Below, in pieces: positions 1-7,826 of a DNA stretch of 64,000 nucleotides. The stretch spans positions 248,001-312,000 of the forward strand of contig NZ_JAGGJX010000002.1 in NCBI RefSeq assembly GCF_017873185.1. The letters run 5' to 3'. Positions within the stretch are counted from its first letter, which is position 1. The number at the start of each line of letters is the position of its first letter. A program made the position numbers and the translations under genes. The stretch comes from Metaclostridioides mangenotii (GTDB lineage Bacteria > Bacillota > Clostridia > Peptostreptococcales > Peptostreptococcaceae). The notes below the pieces were generated by a model. That model made no database searches. It had not been told where the DNA came from and worked only from the letters and a program-made list of their open reading frames with translations.

Positions 1-2
1 AT

Positions 3-998
3 AAATCCGGTGCAAAAGCGATTTTATTGATAGTAACTTGTATTCCTGAATTAATAGGTGAGGATATTGAAGGTATTATTTGTGAAATTCAACCCAAATT
101 GAATGCTAAGGTTACTTTTGTAATGCTAGGTCAATTCAAAAATGTTAGCTATCCACCAGGTTCAAGGAAAACCATGGGGGCTCTTGGAATGCTGATGGAT
201 GTAAAAGAAACTGATCCTATTCAAATTAATGTGCTGGGACGTGCGCCAAATGAAGAAGAAATTCCTATGCCCAATATACTTCAAGAATTAATAAATCAAG
301 GTCTTAATTTACGTTTTCTTGCACCAGGAGCTTCTTTAGAATATTTCCAAATGGCTTCAGATGCTAGGCTAAATATAGTGGTTTCACCATATATGCAGCC
401 ACTTGCAGTTAAAATGAAAAGAGATTTTGGTATACCATATATAGATTTACACAATATGTACGATGTAAATAGTATTTATAAAGCTTACGAGGATATTGCA
501 GATCAATTTGGACTTAATCTACATGATGTTTTTGAGGAAGAAAGACAACAAGCGCTTAAATTGCAAAACCAAGCAGTTGAAAGGTTTAGAGGGCTTAAAT
601 ATATATTCTTGCCTAGAGTTGATATGACAATTTCTTTAGCACACTATCTCACTAAGCTTGAAATGGAACCTCTACTTTTACATCTAGAAGAATATTATCC
701 AGAGGACAAAACTAATGCAAAAGATATTATTTCAATGGGTTATAATCCATTAATTTGTAGAATGGTTAATCCTGAAGCAGATTTACCTATTTTAGAAAAG
801 TTAGGTGCAGACTTGTATTTCGGATTTTCACCAAATATCAATAATAATAATATTACTTACGTGCCAGAGATATTTGATTTTTATGGACATATAGGATATA
901 GCCGTACAGTTAGTGTACTAAAGATAATATTAAAGATATTGGACGAAAAAAACGACTTAAACAATGGAGGGACTGAATATGGGATTACACAGATTTAA
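3..998 (+). CDS. Nitrogenase-like component 1 protein, N-terminus outside window
   Basis: The reading frame is already open at base 3, so the start and the first two cluster cysteines lie upstream of the window. The visible part begins with AILLIVTCIPELIGEDIEGI, which matches the third P-cluster-type Cys region of the NifD/NifK/BchN/CfbD superfamily (xxC-P-x-x-I-G-x-D). Later parts look like the Rossmann-like subdomains of component 1, for example RDFGIPYID near residue 135 counted from base 27. The stop overlaps the start of the next gene by 20 bp, so the pair is translationally linked and probably forms a heterodimer. Whether it reduces N2, a tetrapyrrole, an alkylthioether or something else cannot be read here. 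No electron-donating Fe protein is in view and it may lie upstream. Family assignment is confident; substrate is unknown. Confidence 0.75.
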   Translation, partial: KSGAKAILLIVTCIPELIGEDIEGIICEIQPKLNAKVTFVMLGQFKNVSYPPGSRKTMGALGMLMDVKETDPIQINVLGRAPNEEEIPMPNILQELINQGLNLRFLAPGASLEYFQMASDARLNIVVSPYMQPLAVKMKRDFGIPYIDLHNMYDVNSIYKAYEDIADQFGLNLHDVFEEERQQALKLQNQAVERFRGLKYIFLPRVDMTISLAHYLTKLEMEPLLLHLEEYYPEDKTNAKDIISMGYNPLICRMVNPEADLPILEKLGADLYFGFSPNINNNNITYVPEIFDFYGHIGYSRTVSVLKIILKILDEKNDLNNGGTEYGITQI

Positions 999-2202
999 AC
1001 CAATTCCTTCAGGAAGAATGGGAACTCTTTGGACTATAGCTTCAATTAGAGATGCAGCTCTTATTGAGTTTGGATGCATGGGACATATGCTCTATAGCAG
1101 TGTAACACTAGAACGTTCAGGAGTATATGATGGGTGTAAACTATACTCTACACATATAGAAGAAACTGATATAGCTTTTGGTGATACAAGTAGACTTGAT
1201 AAAACTATTGAAAATATTATAGAAAAAGATTCCCCAAAAGTGATTTTTCTTTTACCATCATCTATACCCGAGGTAATAGGAATTGACCTTAAAGCTGTAT
1301 GCGAAAGTTTGCAGCTAAAATACCCTGAAGTTAAATTAATACCTTTTGGATGTGGAGGATTAGATGTTAAGCAGCATCAAGGTGTACAAGAGGCTCTTTT
1401 GTTATTAGTAAAAGAACTACCTGTAGATATAAAGAAAACGGATCAGCCAACTTTTAATATAATAGGATCTTGTGCCGATATTTTTAGATTTCAATCTGAT
1501 GCAAATGAAATAGTTAGAATTATGGATGGAACTTTTGGAATTAAGCCAGTTTGTGTTTTGAGTTCGGATACCTCTATTGAGGATATTGAAAATATGGGCA
1601 GCGCACATCTTAATATTGTTTTGCGCCGAGAAGGAATACCAGCAGCTAAATATCTAGAAAAGCGATTTGGGATACCGTATATTGTAGGAAGGCCTTATGG
1701 TATTGATGGAACATTGAGCTGGATTGACAAAATTGCAGATATTTTTAATTTAAATTTAAATACTGAGTTTTTAAAGAAAGAGAGAAAAAATGCAAGAAAA
1801 CAACTTAAGCCTGTAATACCATTATTTCTTCATATTGCAAAGTCTCATCCAGATGAAACGGTATTGTCTTTGGGTGGACATGCTGATGTAGTAAGTGGGA
1901 TACTTTCTTTTGGATGTAGTGAGCTTTTCTTATCTAAAGGAACTTGCTGGTGTGATAGCCCTGATATGGGAAGTGAAGAAATTCCTTTTTTTTCTGAAGA
2001 TGAGTGGATACGAGTAATTAAGTCTCATAAAAAAGGATTTCTTATGGCAAGTGGTGAAGCATTAGATTGGTCAGGGCGCAGTACAGATATGCAAATATCA
2101 AATCCTGATACTAAATATCGTTTACATCCATATGATTCGCCGTTTGTAGGTTTCAGAGGTGCCGTTAATCTTGCAAATTTATGGATAAATGAAACTAATT
2201 GA
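979..2202 (+). CDS. Nitrogenase-like component 1 protein (second subunit)
   Basis: This 407-residue protein is the partner of the preceding gene. I chose ATG 979 because GGAGGGA sits at 966-972; an in-frame ATG at 964 overlaps that ribosome site. The N-terminus has a glycine-rich PSGRMGTLW segment, then IEFGCMGHMLYS (Cys about 33) and GVYDGC (Cys about 52). The third expected cysteine is replaced by serine (LLPSSIPEVIG). The C-terminus has the SPFVGFRGAVNLANLW block typical of component 1 proteins. Two rather than three cysteines suggests a single Fe-S cluster coordinated across the dimer, as in dark-operative protochlorophyllide reductase or CfbD types, rather than a true P-cluster. NifEN, NifB and similar assembly genes are absent from the window, so N2 fixation is unlikely. 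That is inference from visible residues only. Confidence 0.75.
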   Translation: MGLHRFKPIPSGRMGTLWTIASIRDAALIEFGCMGHMLYSSVTLERSGVYDGCKLYSTHIEETDIAFGDTSRLDKTIENIIEKDSPKVIFLLPSSIPEVIGIDLKAVCESLQLKYPEVKLIPFGCGGLDVKQHQGVQEALLLLVKELPVDIKKTDQPTFNIIGSCADIFRFQSDANEIVRIMDGTFGIKPVCVLSSDTSIEDIENMGSAHLNIVLRREGIPAAKYLEKRFGIPYIVGRPYGIDGTLSWIDKIADIFNLNLNTEFLKKERKNARKQLKPVIPLFLHIAKSHPDETVLSLGGHADVVSGILSFGCSELFLSKGTCWCDSPDMGSEEIPFFSEDEWIRVIKSHKKGFLMASGEALDWSGRSTDMQISNPDTKYRLHPYDSPFVGFRGAVNLANLWINETN

Positions 2203-2219
2203 TTATATTCTGATGGTAA

Positions 2220-2415
2220 ATATTCTGGAGGAACAGAAGTTTTACTCGAGATGTATCAGAATCTATCAAAAATATTACTCAAGATGGAGCAACATCTAAG
2301 GGGAATATGGGTGGTTCAAGTGGAGATAGGGAATTAGGAGGACAAGGCAGAAAAGAAATGACGGAATCTCCTACAAATCAAGCTACAACACAATATAAAA
2401 TCTATTATAAAAAAT
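2220..2415 (+). pseudogene. Unrecognised gene remnant downstream of nitrogenase-like pair
   Basis: An open frame without a plausible start runs from about 2220 through 2492. It contains a Gly/Ser/Gln-rich stretch (NMGGSSGDRELGGQGRKE) and then runs into a terminator, so its last part is not coding. There is no ribosome site before the only ATG at 2307. It looks like the tail of a lost gene; I do not recognise the family. Confidence 0.2.
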
Positions 2416-2456
2416 TAGTTCATTATCATATAAACATGAAAATGAACTATTTTTTA
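2416..2456 (+). terminator. Rho-independent terminator of the nitrogenase-like operon
   Basis: Perfect 9-bp stem TAGTTCATT (2416-2424) / AATGAACTA (2441-2449) with a 16-nt loop, followed by a run of T at 2450-2455. Confidence 0.75.
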
Positions 2457-2677
2457 TCACTAGGAATAATTTGGAATTTTAACTATAAATGATGTAAATT
2501 CACCTAATTTACTTTTTGCATAAATTTTTCCAATCTATATCCAACTCTTCTTATAGTTGTTATTTTTACGTTAGATTCAACATAATAAAGTTTTTTCTTA
2601 AAAATGATATATATACTTCTATATTATTATGTTCTAAAATATTAACTTTCTATAGTAGAATATATCTAATTTTAAAC

Positions 2678-2731
2678 TAGTTGTCTATGCAACGATTTTT
2701 TGTTATAATAAAACAGTTGCATAAACAACTA
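2678..2731 (+). promoter_or_regulatory. MarR-type operator pair flanking the marR-MATE promoter
   Basis: Two 16-bp arms, TAGTTGTCTATGCAAC (2678-2693) and GTTGCATAAACAACTA (2716-2731), are inverted copies differing at one base. Each is itself a near-palindrome of the GTTGN5-CAAC type used by MarR proteins. Between them lies a sigma-A promoter: -35 TTGTCT (2681-2686), 17-bp spacer, -10 TATAAT (2704-2709). The left operator covers the -35 and the right one covers the likely start point, so binding would occlude RNA polymerase. The regulator encoded immediately downstream is the obvious ligand, giving an autorepressed regulator-pump operon. Confidence 0.75.
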
Positions 2732-2749
2732 ATTAAAGGTGGGATAAAT

Positions 2750-3187
2750 ATGAACAAAGGTAAGTGTAATGATAATGGACATATAGCTAAATATATTTCT
2801 CAATTGTATAGAAAATCTAGTGTATATATAAATAGAGTAGTATCTGAATATGATATTAGATCAGGTCAACTTATATTTTTAATGGATCTATATCTTCAAG
2901 ATGGAAAAAATCAAGAAGAAATATCTGAAAGATTAAAAATAGATAAAGGTACAACCGCTAGGGCTTTAAAAAAATTAGAAGAACAAGAATTTATAACTAG
3001 AGTTAAAGATAAAGATGATAAAAGAGCTAATAGAATCTATTTAACAGAAAAATCCAAAGAGATTAAGCCAGATGTATATAATGTTTTTAAAGATTGGAAT
3101 AAAAAAATAAGTGAAAATTTAACTAAGGAAGAAGAAGAAACGCTAAGAAATCTACTTGAGAAAGTATGTAAAAATATAAATATATAG
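2750..3187 (+). CDS. MarR-family transcriptional repressor
   Basis: A 145-residue winged-helix protein of usual MarR length. ATG 2750 follows AAGGTGGG (2736-2743); an upstream in-frame TTG at 2681 lies inside the promoter and is not used. The recognition region is QEEISERLKIDKGTTARALKKL and the wing contains DKDDKRANRIYLT, the DxR signature of MarR dimers. It sits 11 bp before a MATE efflux gene in one transcript, and an inverted operator pair brackets the shared promoter. It probably represses itself and the pump until a toxic or phenolic ligand binds. Family call is secure; the ligand is unknown. Confidence 0.9.
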   Translation: MNKGKCNDNGHIAKYISQLYRKSSVYINRVVSEYDIRSGQLIFLMDLYLQDGKNQEEISERLKIDKGTTARALKKLEEQEFITRVKDKDDKRANRIYLTEKSKEIKPDVYNVFKDWNKKISENLTKEEEETLRNLLEKVCKNINI

Positions 3188-3198
3188 GGAGGTAGATT

Positions 3199-4581
3199 AT
3201 GGATAGTAGTCAGAATATATTAGGTACAGACCCAATCGGTAAGCTATTATTAAAATATTCAGTGCCAGCCATTATCGGAATGATGGTAAATGCACTTTAC
3301 AATGTAGTAGATAGAATATTTATAGGAAACATACCAGGTGTTGGTCCTATGGCAATAACAGGTCTTGGAGTGACAATGCCGATAATGTCAATAATAATTG
3401 CCTTTGGAACACTTATAGGTGTAGGATCAACTACAAATGTATCTATAAAACTAGGAGAAGGACGAAGAGATAAAGCTGAATGTATTGTAGGAAATGCAAT
3501 AAGTTTAGCAGTAATATTAGGTATTGTAATAACTATATTTGGAACAATATTTTTAAATGAAATCCTTACAATCTTTGGAGCAAGTGAAGGTACAATAGGT
3601 TATGCAAAATCTTATATGAGTATAATATTAATTGGTGCAGCATTTAACATAATGTCAATGATGTTTAGTAACTTGTTAAGAGGAGATGGAAATCCAAAAC
3701 TTTCAGCTATTATTATGACTGTAGGATGTTTTATGAATATAATATTAGATGCAATATTTATATTTGTATTTAATATGGGGATACAAGGTGCAGCACTTGC
3801 TACTATAATCTCTCAAGCAACATCATCAATGTGGGGATTATCATATTATTTAAGAGGAAAATCAAACGTAGAGTTTAAAAAATCAAATTTAAATTTAAAT
3901 AAAGCAATTATAAAAACAATATTTGCAATAGGTATGGCTCCATTTGCAATGCAATTAGCTAATAGTATGGTTCAACTTATGTTTAATACTTCATTAAAAA
4001 AATATGGTGGAGATCTATCAATAGGGGCAATGGCGACAATAAGTTCAATAAATATGTTATTTGTAATGCCAGCATACGGTTTTGTACAAGGCATGCAACC
4101 TATAGTAGGATTTAACTATGGAGCTAAAAAATATGATAGAGCTAAGAAAACTTTAAAAATTAGTTTATCATTAGCAACAGTTGTATTTATATTAGGTGCT
4201 TTATTCGTCCAACTTGCGCCACAAGTTTTAGTTGGAGCATTTAATAAAGACCAACAACTTATGAGTATAACTATAAATGGACTAAGAAAATATGCATTTG
4301 CAATGCCTATAATAGGAATATCAATAGTAGGAAGTAACTTTATACAATCAATTGGAAAAGCAAAAATGTCTATGATATTAGGTTTATTAAGACAAGTTTT
4401 AGTACTAATACCTATGATTTTAATATTACCTAATTTCTTAGGTTTAAATGGTATATGGTTTGCACAACCAACTGCTGATATAGTATCAGCAATTGTTACA
4501 GGGATAGTTTTAATTAGAGAGATTAGAAAATATCCTGTAAATCAAGAATACGAATTAATTGAAGAAGAAAAAGCTATATAG
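3199..4581 (+). CDS. MATE-family multidrug/Na+ efflux transporter
   Basis: The 460-residue polytopic protein shows two homologous six-helix halves and the conserved start DPIGKLLLKYSVPAIIGMMV of MepA-type MATE pumps. Further MATE features are the NLLRGDGNPK loop in the first half and GANFIQSIGK-like sequence (GSNFIQSIGKAKMSM) in the second. It acts in the cytoplasmic membrane, exporting cationic drugs in exchange for Na+ or H+. GGGAGG precedes the ATG by 6 nt and the gene is co-transcribed with the MarR gene upstream. A terminator follows directly. The arrangement parallels mepR-mepA of staphylococci, but orthology is not claimed. Confidence 0.9.
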   Translation: MDSSQNILGTDPIGKLLLKYSVPAIIGMMVNALYNVVDRIFIGNIPGVGPMAITGLGVTMPIMSIIIAFGTLIGVGSTTNVSIKLGEGRRDKAECIVGNAISLAVILGIVITIFGTIFLNEILTIFGASEGTIGYAKSYMSIILIGAAFNIMSMMFSNLLRGDGNPKLSAIIMTVGCFMNIILDAIFIFVFNMGIQGAALATIISQATSSMWGLSYYLRGKSNVEFKKSNLNLNKAIIKTIFAIGMAPFAMQLANSMVQLMFNTSLKKYGGDLSIGAMATISSINMLFVMPAYGFVQGMQPIVGFNYGAKKYDRAKKTLKISLSLATVVFILGALFVQLAPQVLVGAFNKDQQLMSITINGLRKYAFAMPIIGISIVGSNFIQSIGKAKMSMILGLLRQVLVLIPMILILPNFLGLNGIWFAQPTADIVSAIVTGIVLIREIRKYPVNQEYELIEEEKAI

Positions 4582-4584
4582 CAA

Positions 4585-4631
4585 AAATAACACTTACTTA
4601 CAGCTGATGTATTTAAGTGTTTTTTATTTTG
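4585..4631 (+). terminator. Terminator after MATE gene
   Basis: Stem AACACTTA (4589-4596) / TAAGTGTT (4614-4621) flanked by A-run and T-run (AAAATAACACTTA...TAAGTGTTTTTTATTTT); usable in both directions. Confidence 0.7.
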
Positions 4632-4857
4632 GAACACACCTATACAAATTTTAAGCAATATCATACATTTGAGAAGTTAATTAGGGTTGAATAATTAATT
4701 TAAATAATGATATGAAATGAGAGTAAAAATTAGTAAAGAAATATTTATTAGAAGATAAATAATATAGACATACACTAATACGAATTGCATAAAATAGATA
4801 AAATGAGAATTTTTAAAAATATAGAAGAGGCTAAGAGGGGAATTGGAGGGTGGAATT

Positions 4858-5040
4858 ATGAATAATATAATAACTTTTTCAATTTATTTAACAGTAGGTG
4901 TTGTATGTCTAATTATAGTATATAACTTGGGAAGAAAGTTAGAACGTGAAATTAACTTAGATAAAAGAAAAAAATATGAGGAACTATCTAATGAAAATAA
5001 GAAATTAGAGAATGATATTCGAAATAAAAAACAGAGTTAG
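4858..5040 (+). CDS. Small membrane protein with a coiled-coil tail
   Basis: A 60-residue protein starting at ATG 4858 behind GGAGGGTGG. Residues 4-25 form one hydrophobic helix (ITFSIYLTVGVVCLIIVYNL). The rest is highly charged with heptad-like Leu/Glu/Lys spacing, suggesting a cytoplasmic coiled coil (N-out or N-in cannot be fixed). A 10-bp-stem hairpin follows its stop. I do not recognise the family; it resembles many single-pass small proteins found near transporters or envelope genes. The good ribosome site and codon pattern like its neighbours support a real gene. Confidence 0.55.
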   Translation: MNNIITFSIYLTVGVVCLIIVYNLGRKLEREINLDKRKKYEELSNENKKLENDIRNKKQS

Positions 5041-5048
5041 ACTACAAT

Positions 5049-5071
5049 AGAAGGTACGTTAAGTACCTTCT
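5049..5071. terminator. Hairpin after small membrane protein gene
   Basis: Near-perfect stem TAGAAGGTAC / GTACCTTCTA with a 5-nt loop just after the stop at 5040. There is only a weak T-run, so it may be a terminator or an mRNA-stabilising hairpin. Confidence 0.45.
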
Positions 5072-5233
5072 ATACAATAGACGCAGCATATATGATACAT
5101 GTATTATAACATTATTATGAATATTGTTTTACGAAATGAATGCTTAAAATAAGCATCACTTGGCCATATTATTTTTAGAAGGTTGATAGCATGGATATAT
5201 TTGATAAAAAAGGTATTAAACCGATCAAAATGC

Positions 5234-5576
5234 TTAAAATATTTCAAATGTATCCTGCTTATTATGCCTTTTTTCATCAGAATCATTAGTACCTAGGTTT
5301 ATACTTATATAACCACAGATTAAACCGAGAGTATTTGCTATTCCAACCCATAAAAGAGCAATTAAAACATTATTGATATCCCATTGCATAGATGTAGTCA
5401 TTGCAGGAAAAGTACCTGCTGAATATACTGCAAATAAACAAGAATATGCGTTAAATGACGCTAATGCGCAAGCCCCATCCTATAAACATTGCCCATACCG
5501 GAATATTAATTAATACCCCAAAACAAATAAGTCCTGCAATTATTCCCACAACACAATCTGATTTTGTGATTTTCAT
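5234..5576 (-). pseudogene. Decayed DUF1097-type membrane protein
   Basis: On the minus strand, AAGGAGATAATAA precedes an ATG at 5574-5576 that opens MKITKSDCVVGIIAGLICFG and then INIPVWAMFIGWG. This matches the VWAMFIGWA-type block of DUF1097 (YcdZ-like) four-helix membrane proteins. The frame is lost at the G-run (plus-strand CCCC 5473-5476) and continues in the next frame as a hydrophobic tail with SAGTFPAMT and LLWVGIANTLGLICGYI, ending at 5234. The whole is about 114 codons against the usual 150 or so, so there is probably an internal loss besides the frameshift. It shares a transcript with the acetyltransferase upstream. Family call is from memory of the motif and is tentative. Confidence 0.5.
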
Positions 5577-5627
5577 TTATTATCTCCTTAATCTAAATCA
5601 ATTCAGCTTTGGCAAAGATATATATAT

Positions 5628-6077
5628 TTAAATTTTCTTATCATAAACCATTTGCTTATACTGTAAATAATAAAACCCCAAACGTTTATATAAGGAACTA
5701 GCTCCCTCATTAGACTCTGTGACTTCTAATCTAAAGCGGACTACATCTTGATATTCATTAAATAGCCAATCAAAGAATTGTCGGCCATACCCCTTACCTC
5801 TGCACTGTTCCTTCATAAATAGTTCTTCTAATATAAGTGTTTTACCACCCATTTCACATGAATAACACATAGTCAGATATGCAAATCCAACAATATCATC
5901 AGCTTCACAAAGTGTTACACCCCATATATAAGGCTCTTCGCCTGTTGCATCTTGAAAAGTTGTTTTTAGTTTAGATTCTTCTACCTCATGATCTACCGCA
6001 TTGCTATGGTAAAATTCATTTACCATAGATAAAACTACTTTTTTATCGTCTGATCTCATTTTTCTTATTGTTAACAT
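5628..6077 (-). CDS. GNAT-family N-acetyltransferase
   Basis: A 149-residue single-domain GNAT protein. The acetyl-CoA binding loop is CRGKGYGRQFFDWL (R-x-x-G-x-G/A) near residues 91-104. The C-terminal strand-helix SNEGASSLYKRLGF is the usual motif B. AGAGGAG precedes the start. The substrate is not predictable; such enzymes acetylate amines, small toxins or ribosomal proteins. It is followed 51 bp later on the same strand by the DUF1097 remnant, and is divergent from the MerR gene at 6249. Confidence 0.85.
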   Translation of the reverse strand: MLTIRKMRSDDKKVVLSMVNEFYHSNAVDHEVEESKLKTTFQDATGEEPYIWGVTLCEADDIVGFAYLTMCYSCEMGGKTLILEELFMKEQCRGKGYGRQFFDWLFNEYQDVVRFRLEVTESNEGASSLYKRLGFYYLQYKQMVYDKKI

Positions 6078-6248
6078 ATAATTCTATTCTCCTCTAAAAA
6101 ATTATTGTTTCTTACAAAATTCCTAATTAATTCAACTGTGTGCCCTTAAGTAATTGTATTAATTGAAACATTTTTGCTTGATTTTCTTTAGTTCTTGCTT
6201 TATGATAAGGTATAACGTAACCGGACGGTCAAGAGGAGATAATAAATT

Positions 6249-7085
6249 ATGAGTGGAAATTATAAAAATCATTTAACAACCGGGGAATTTGCCAAACTTT
6301 GTGGAGTAAATAAAAGAACCCTATTTCATTACAATGATATTGGCTTGTTTTTACCTGCTATTACAGATAAAAATGGATACCGCTATTACTCTTACCATCA
6401 GTTTGACACATTTTCAATTATTACAATTTTAAAGGAACTAAATGTTCCATTAAAAGACATTAAGATATATCTTAATACAAGAACACCTGAAATGTTACTT
6501 TCATTAGCAGAACAAAAGATAGATATGGCGAATAGGGAAATAGATAAATTAAACCAAATAAAGAATCTACTGGAAGATACCATTATTTGTACAAATCTGG
6601 GATTAAATGCTGATTGTGACATTATAACTTTAGAGAACCAAGAGGAAGAGTATATGTTTCTAAGTACCTTACTAAATGAAGAAAAGAGTACGGATCATAC
6701 AAAATGGATATCGGATTATACAAAATTTAGGAATAGTACTCAGACAACAAGGAAAAGTTATCTTTTCGGTGCAATGCTTAACGAAGACAATATTAAAAAT
6801 GGAAATTTTAACAATTATTCGTATATATTTGAAAAAGTAAGCAATAACAATGAATCCTACAATATTTATGTAAAGCCAAAGGGGTTGTATGCTGTGGCTT
6901 ATCACCCAGGAAGTTATGAAACCATATATAGGACTTATGATTTGTTACTAAAGTTTCTTGAAGAAAATGGACTGCAAATGGGAGAATTTGCCTATGAAGT
7001 TTATCTTCTGGATGAGATATCAAATAAAAATGAGAGAGATTTTATTACTCAGATTACAGTTAAAATAGAAGAAAATAAGCGATAA
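6249..7085 (+). CDS. MerR-family regulator with effector-binding domain
   Basis: A 278-residue activator-type MerR protein. Residues 10-80 give the helix-turn-helix and wing (TTGEFAKLCGVNKRTLFHYND, then NGYRYYSYHQF). Residues 90-125 form a dimerising coiled coil (EQKIDMANREIDKLNQIKNLLEDTI). The C-terminal 150 residues resemble the GyrI/BmrR-type ligand-binding domain, ending in YEVYLLDEIS. Such proteins sense cationic drugs and switch on efflux genes by untwisting a 19-bp spacer. No target gene is adjacent (a MATE gene lies 1.7 kb upstream and the next genes are unrelated), so its regulon is unknown. AGAGGAG precedes the start. Confidence 0.85.
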   Translation: MSGNYKNHLTTGEFAKLCGVNKRTLFHYNDIGLFLPAITDKNGYRYYSYHQFDTFSIITILKELNVPLKDIKIYLNTRTPEMLLSLAEQKIDMANREIDKLNQIKNLLEDTIICTNLGLNADCDIITLENQEEEYMFLSTLLNEEKSTDHTKWISDYTKFRNSTQTTRKSYLFGAMLNEDNIKNGNFNNYSYIFEKVSNNNESYNIYVKPKGLYAVAYHPGSYETIYRTYDLLLKFLEENGLQMGEFAYEVYLLDEISNKNERDFITQITVKIEENKR

Positions 7086-7248
7086 AAATTGTATTAAATA
7101 GTATCCTCCTCATTCATGTGCCTGGTGGGGGTAGAATATATGTTTAATTTTTAATAAAAGATTAGTGATTACAGTATGTGGTATATTTATATAGTTTTGA
7201 ATTTAGCAGGTAACAAGATAAAGATAAATATATGGAGGTGAAAATATA

Positions 7249-7281
7249 ATGATAAATATTAGATATTTTGAAAATGTGTAA
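7249..7281 (+). CDS. Leader peptide of the first HTH-gene attenuator
   Basis: A ten-codon ORF (MINIRYFENV, stop at 7279-7281) has a strong GGAGGTG (7234-7240) eight bases before its ATG. It lies 123 bp before a small HTH gene and its stop abuts a set of competing hairpins. The arrangement is that of a translated regulatory leader; the second HTH paralogue at 23037 has the same layout with an unrelated peptide. The peptide itself may be unimportant except for where ribosomes stall. Confidence 0.6.
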   Translation: MINIRYFENV

Positions 7282-7400
7282 GGCTCCGAGCAAAGTCTAT
7301 AGATAAAAATTGTTTGGAGCCGTATTAAATATAGATACGGCTAATATAGCCAGAATAGATTTTGCTCGACTATGTACAAATATAAGTAGATAGGAGCAAA
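7282..7400 (+). promoter_or_regulatory. Alternative-hairpin leader controlling translation of HTH gene
   Basis: Arms visible: GGCTCC (7282-7287) pairs with GGAGCC (7316-7321). GAGCAAAGTCTAT (7288-7300) pairs at 12 of 13 positions with ATAGATTTTGCTC (7355-7367). CCGTAT/ATACGG (7320-7325/7335-7340) and GGCT/AGCC (7339-7342/7348-7351) add small hairpins. TTTGCTC (7361-7367) can instead pair with GAGCAAA (7394-7400), which includes the Shine-Dalgarno of the HTH gene. This gives two exclusive folds: one frees and one hides the ribosome site. A ribosome stalled near the leader stop would cover the 7288 arm and favour the closed form. Mechanism is inferred; pairings are seen. Confidence 0.6.
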
Positions 7401-7404
7401 TGCT

Positions 7405-7674
7405 ATGAATTATGAAAATGCAAATAATATATTACCACCATATATTGTTGAGCTAATACAAGAATATATTGATGGAAAATATTTATATATACCAAGAAAA
7501 TCAGAAAATAAAAAATCCTGGGGTGAAGAAAGCGGATTTAGAGAAGAATTGGAAAATAGAAATAAAGAAATAATTGGTGAATATAATAAAGGAAAAACAG
7601 TAAAAGAAATATCTAAAGATTATTATCTTACAGAACATAGTATAAGAAGAATTATTAAGATATATAATAAATAA
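7405..7674 (+). CDS. Small HTH protein, CD3324/Mor-like family
   Basis: An 89-residue protein with an N-terminal segment NILPPYIVELIQEYIDGKYLYIP, a WGEESGFREELENRN linker, and a C-terminal helix-turn-helix (GKTVKEISKDYYLTEHSIRRIIK). It is a clear paralogue of the protein at 23037. The same small family is common in Clostridia (annotated as CD3324-type; related to Mor-type activators) and its targets are not established. Ribosome site AGGAG at 7392-7396 can be sequestered by the upstream leader. It is monocistronic, with a strong terminator directly after. Probably a DNA-binding regulator whose synthesis is tuned by translation of the leader. Confidence 0.65.
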   Translation: MNYENANNILPPYIVELIQEYIDGKYLYIPRKSENKKSWGEESGFREELENRNKEIIGEYNKGKTVKEISKDYYLTEHSIRRIIKIYNK

Positions 7675-7684
7675 CAATAAACTG

Positions 7685-7727
7685 AGTGTCTTAAAGTGAT
7701 TGATAAAATTACTTAAGACACTTTTTT
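7685..7727 (+). terminator. Terminator after first HTH gene
   Basis: Stem AGTGTCTTAA (7685-7694) / TTAAGACACT (7713-7722) followed by six T. Confidence 0.8.
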
Positions 7728-7826
7728 ATAGTACAAGAATGATACAGAAGTATATATGTACTTAGCACTCTTTACTAGGTAGTGATAAAATTAAATATAT
7801 AAAATAATAAGGAGATGTTGATAGAT

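Noticed and set aside
2307-2492. 61-codon ORF downstream of the nitrogenase-like genes
   Set aside because: Reads through a perfect terminator and has no ribosome site; listed only as a remnant.
7086-7404. T-box or classical riboswitch before the first HTH gene
   Set aside because: No T-box sequence or specifier-loop pattern, and no terminator; a translated leader with alternative pairings fits better.
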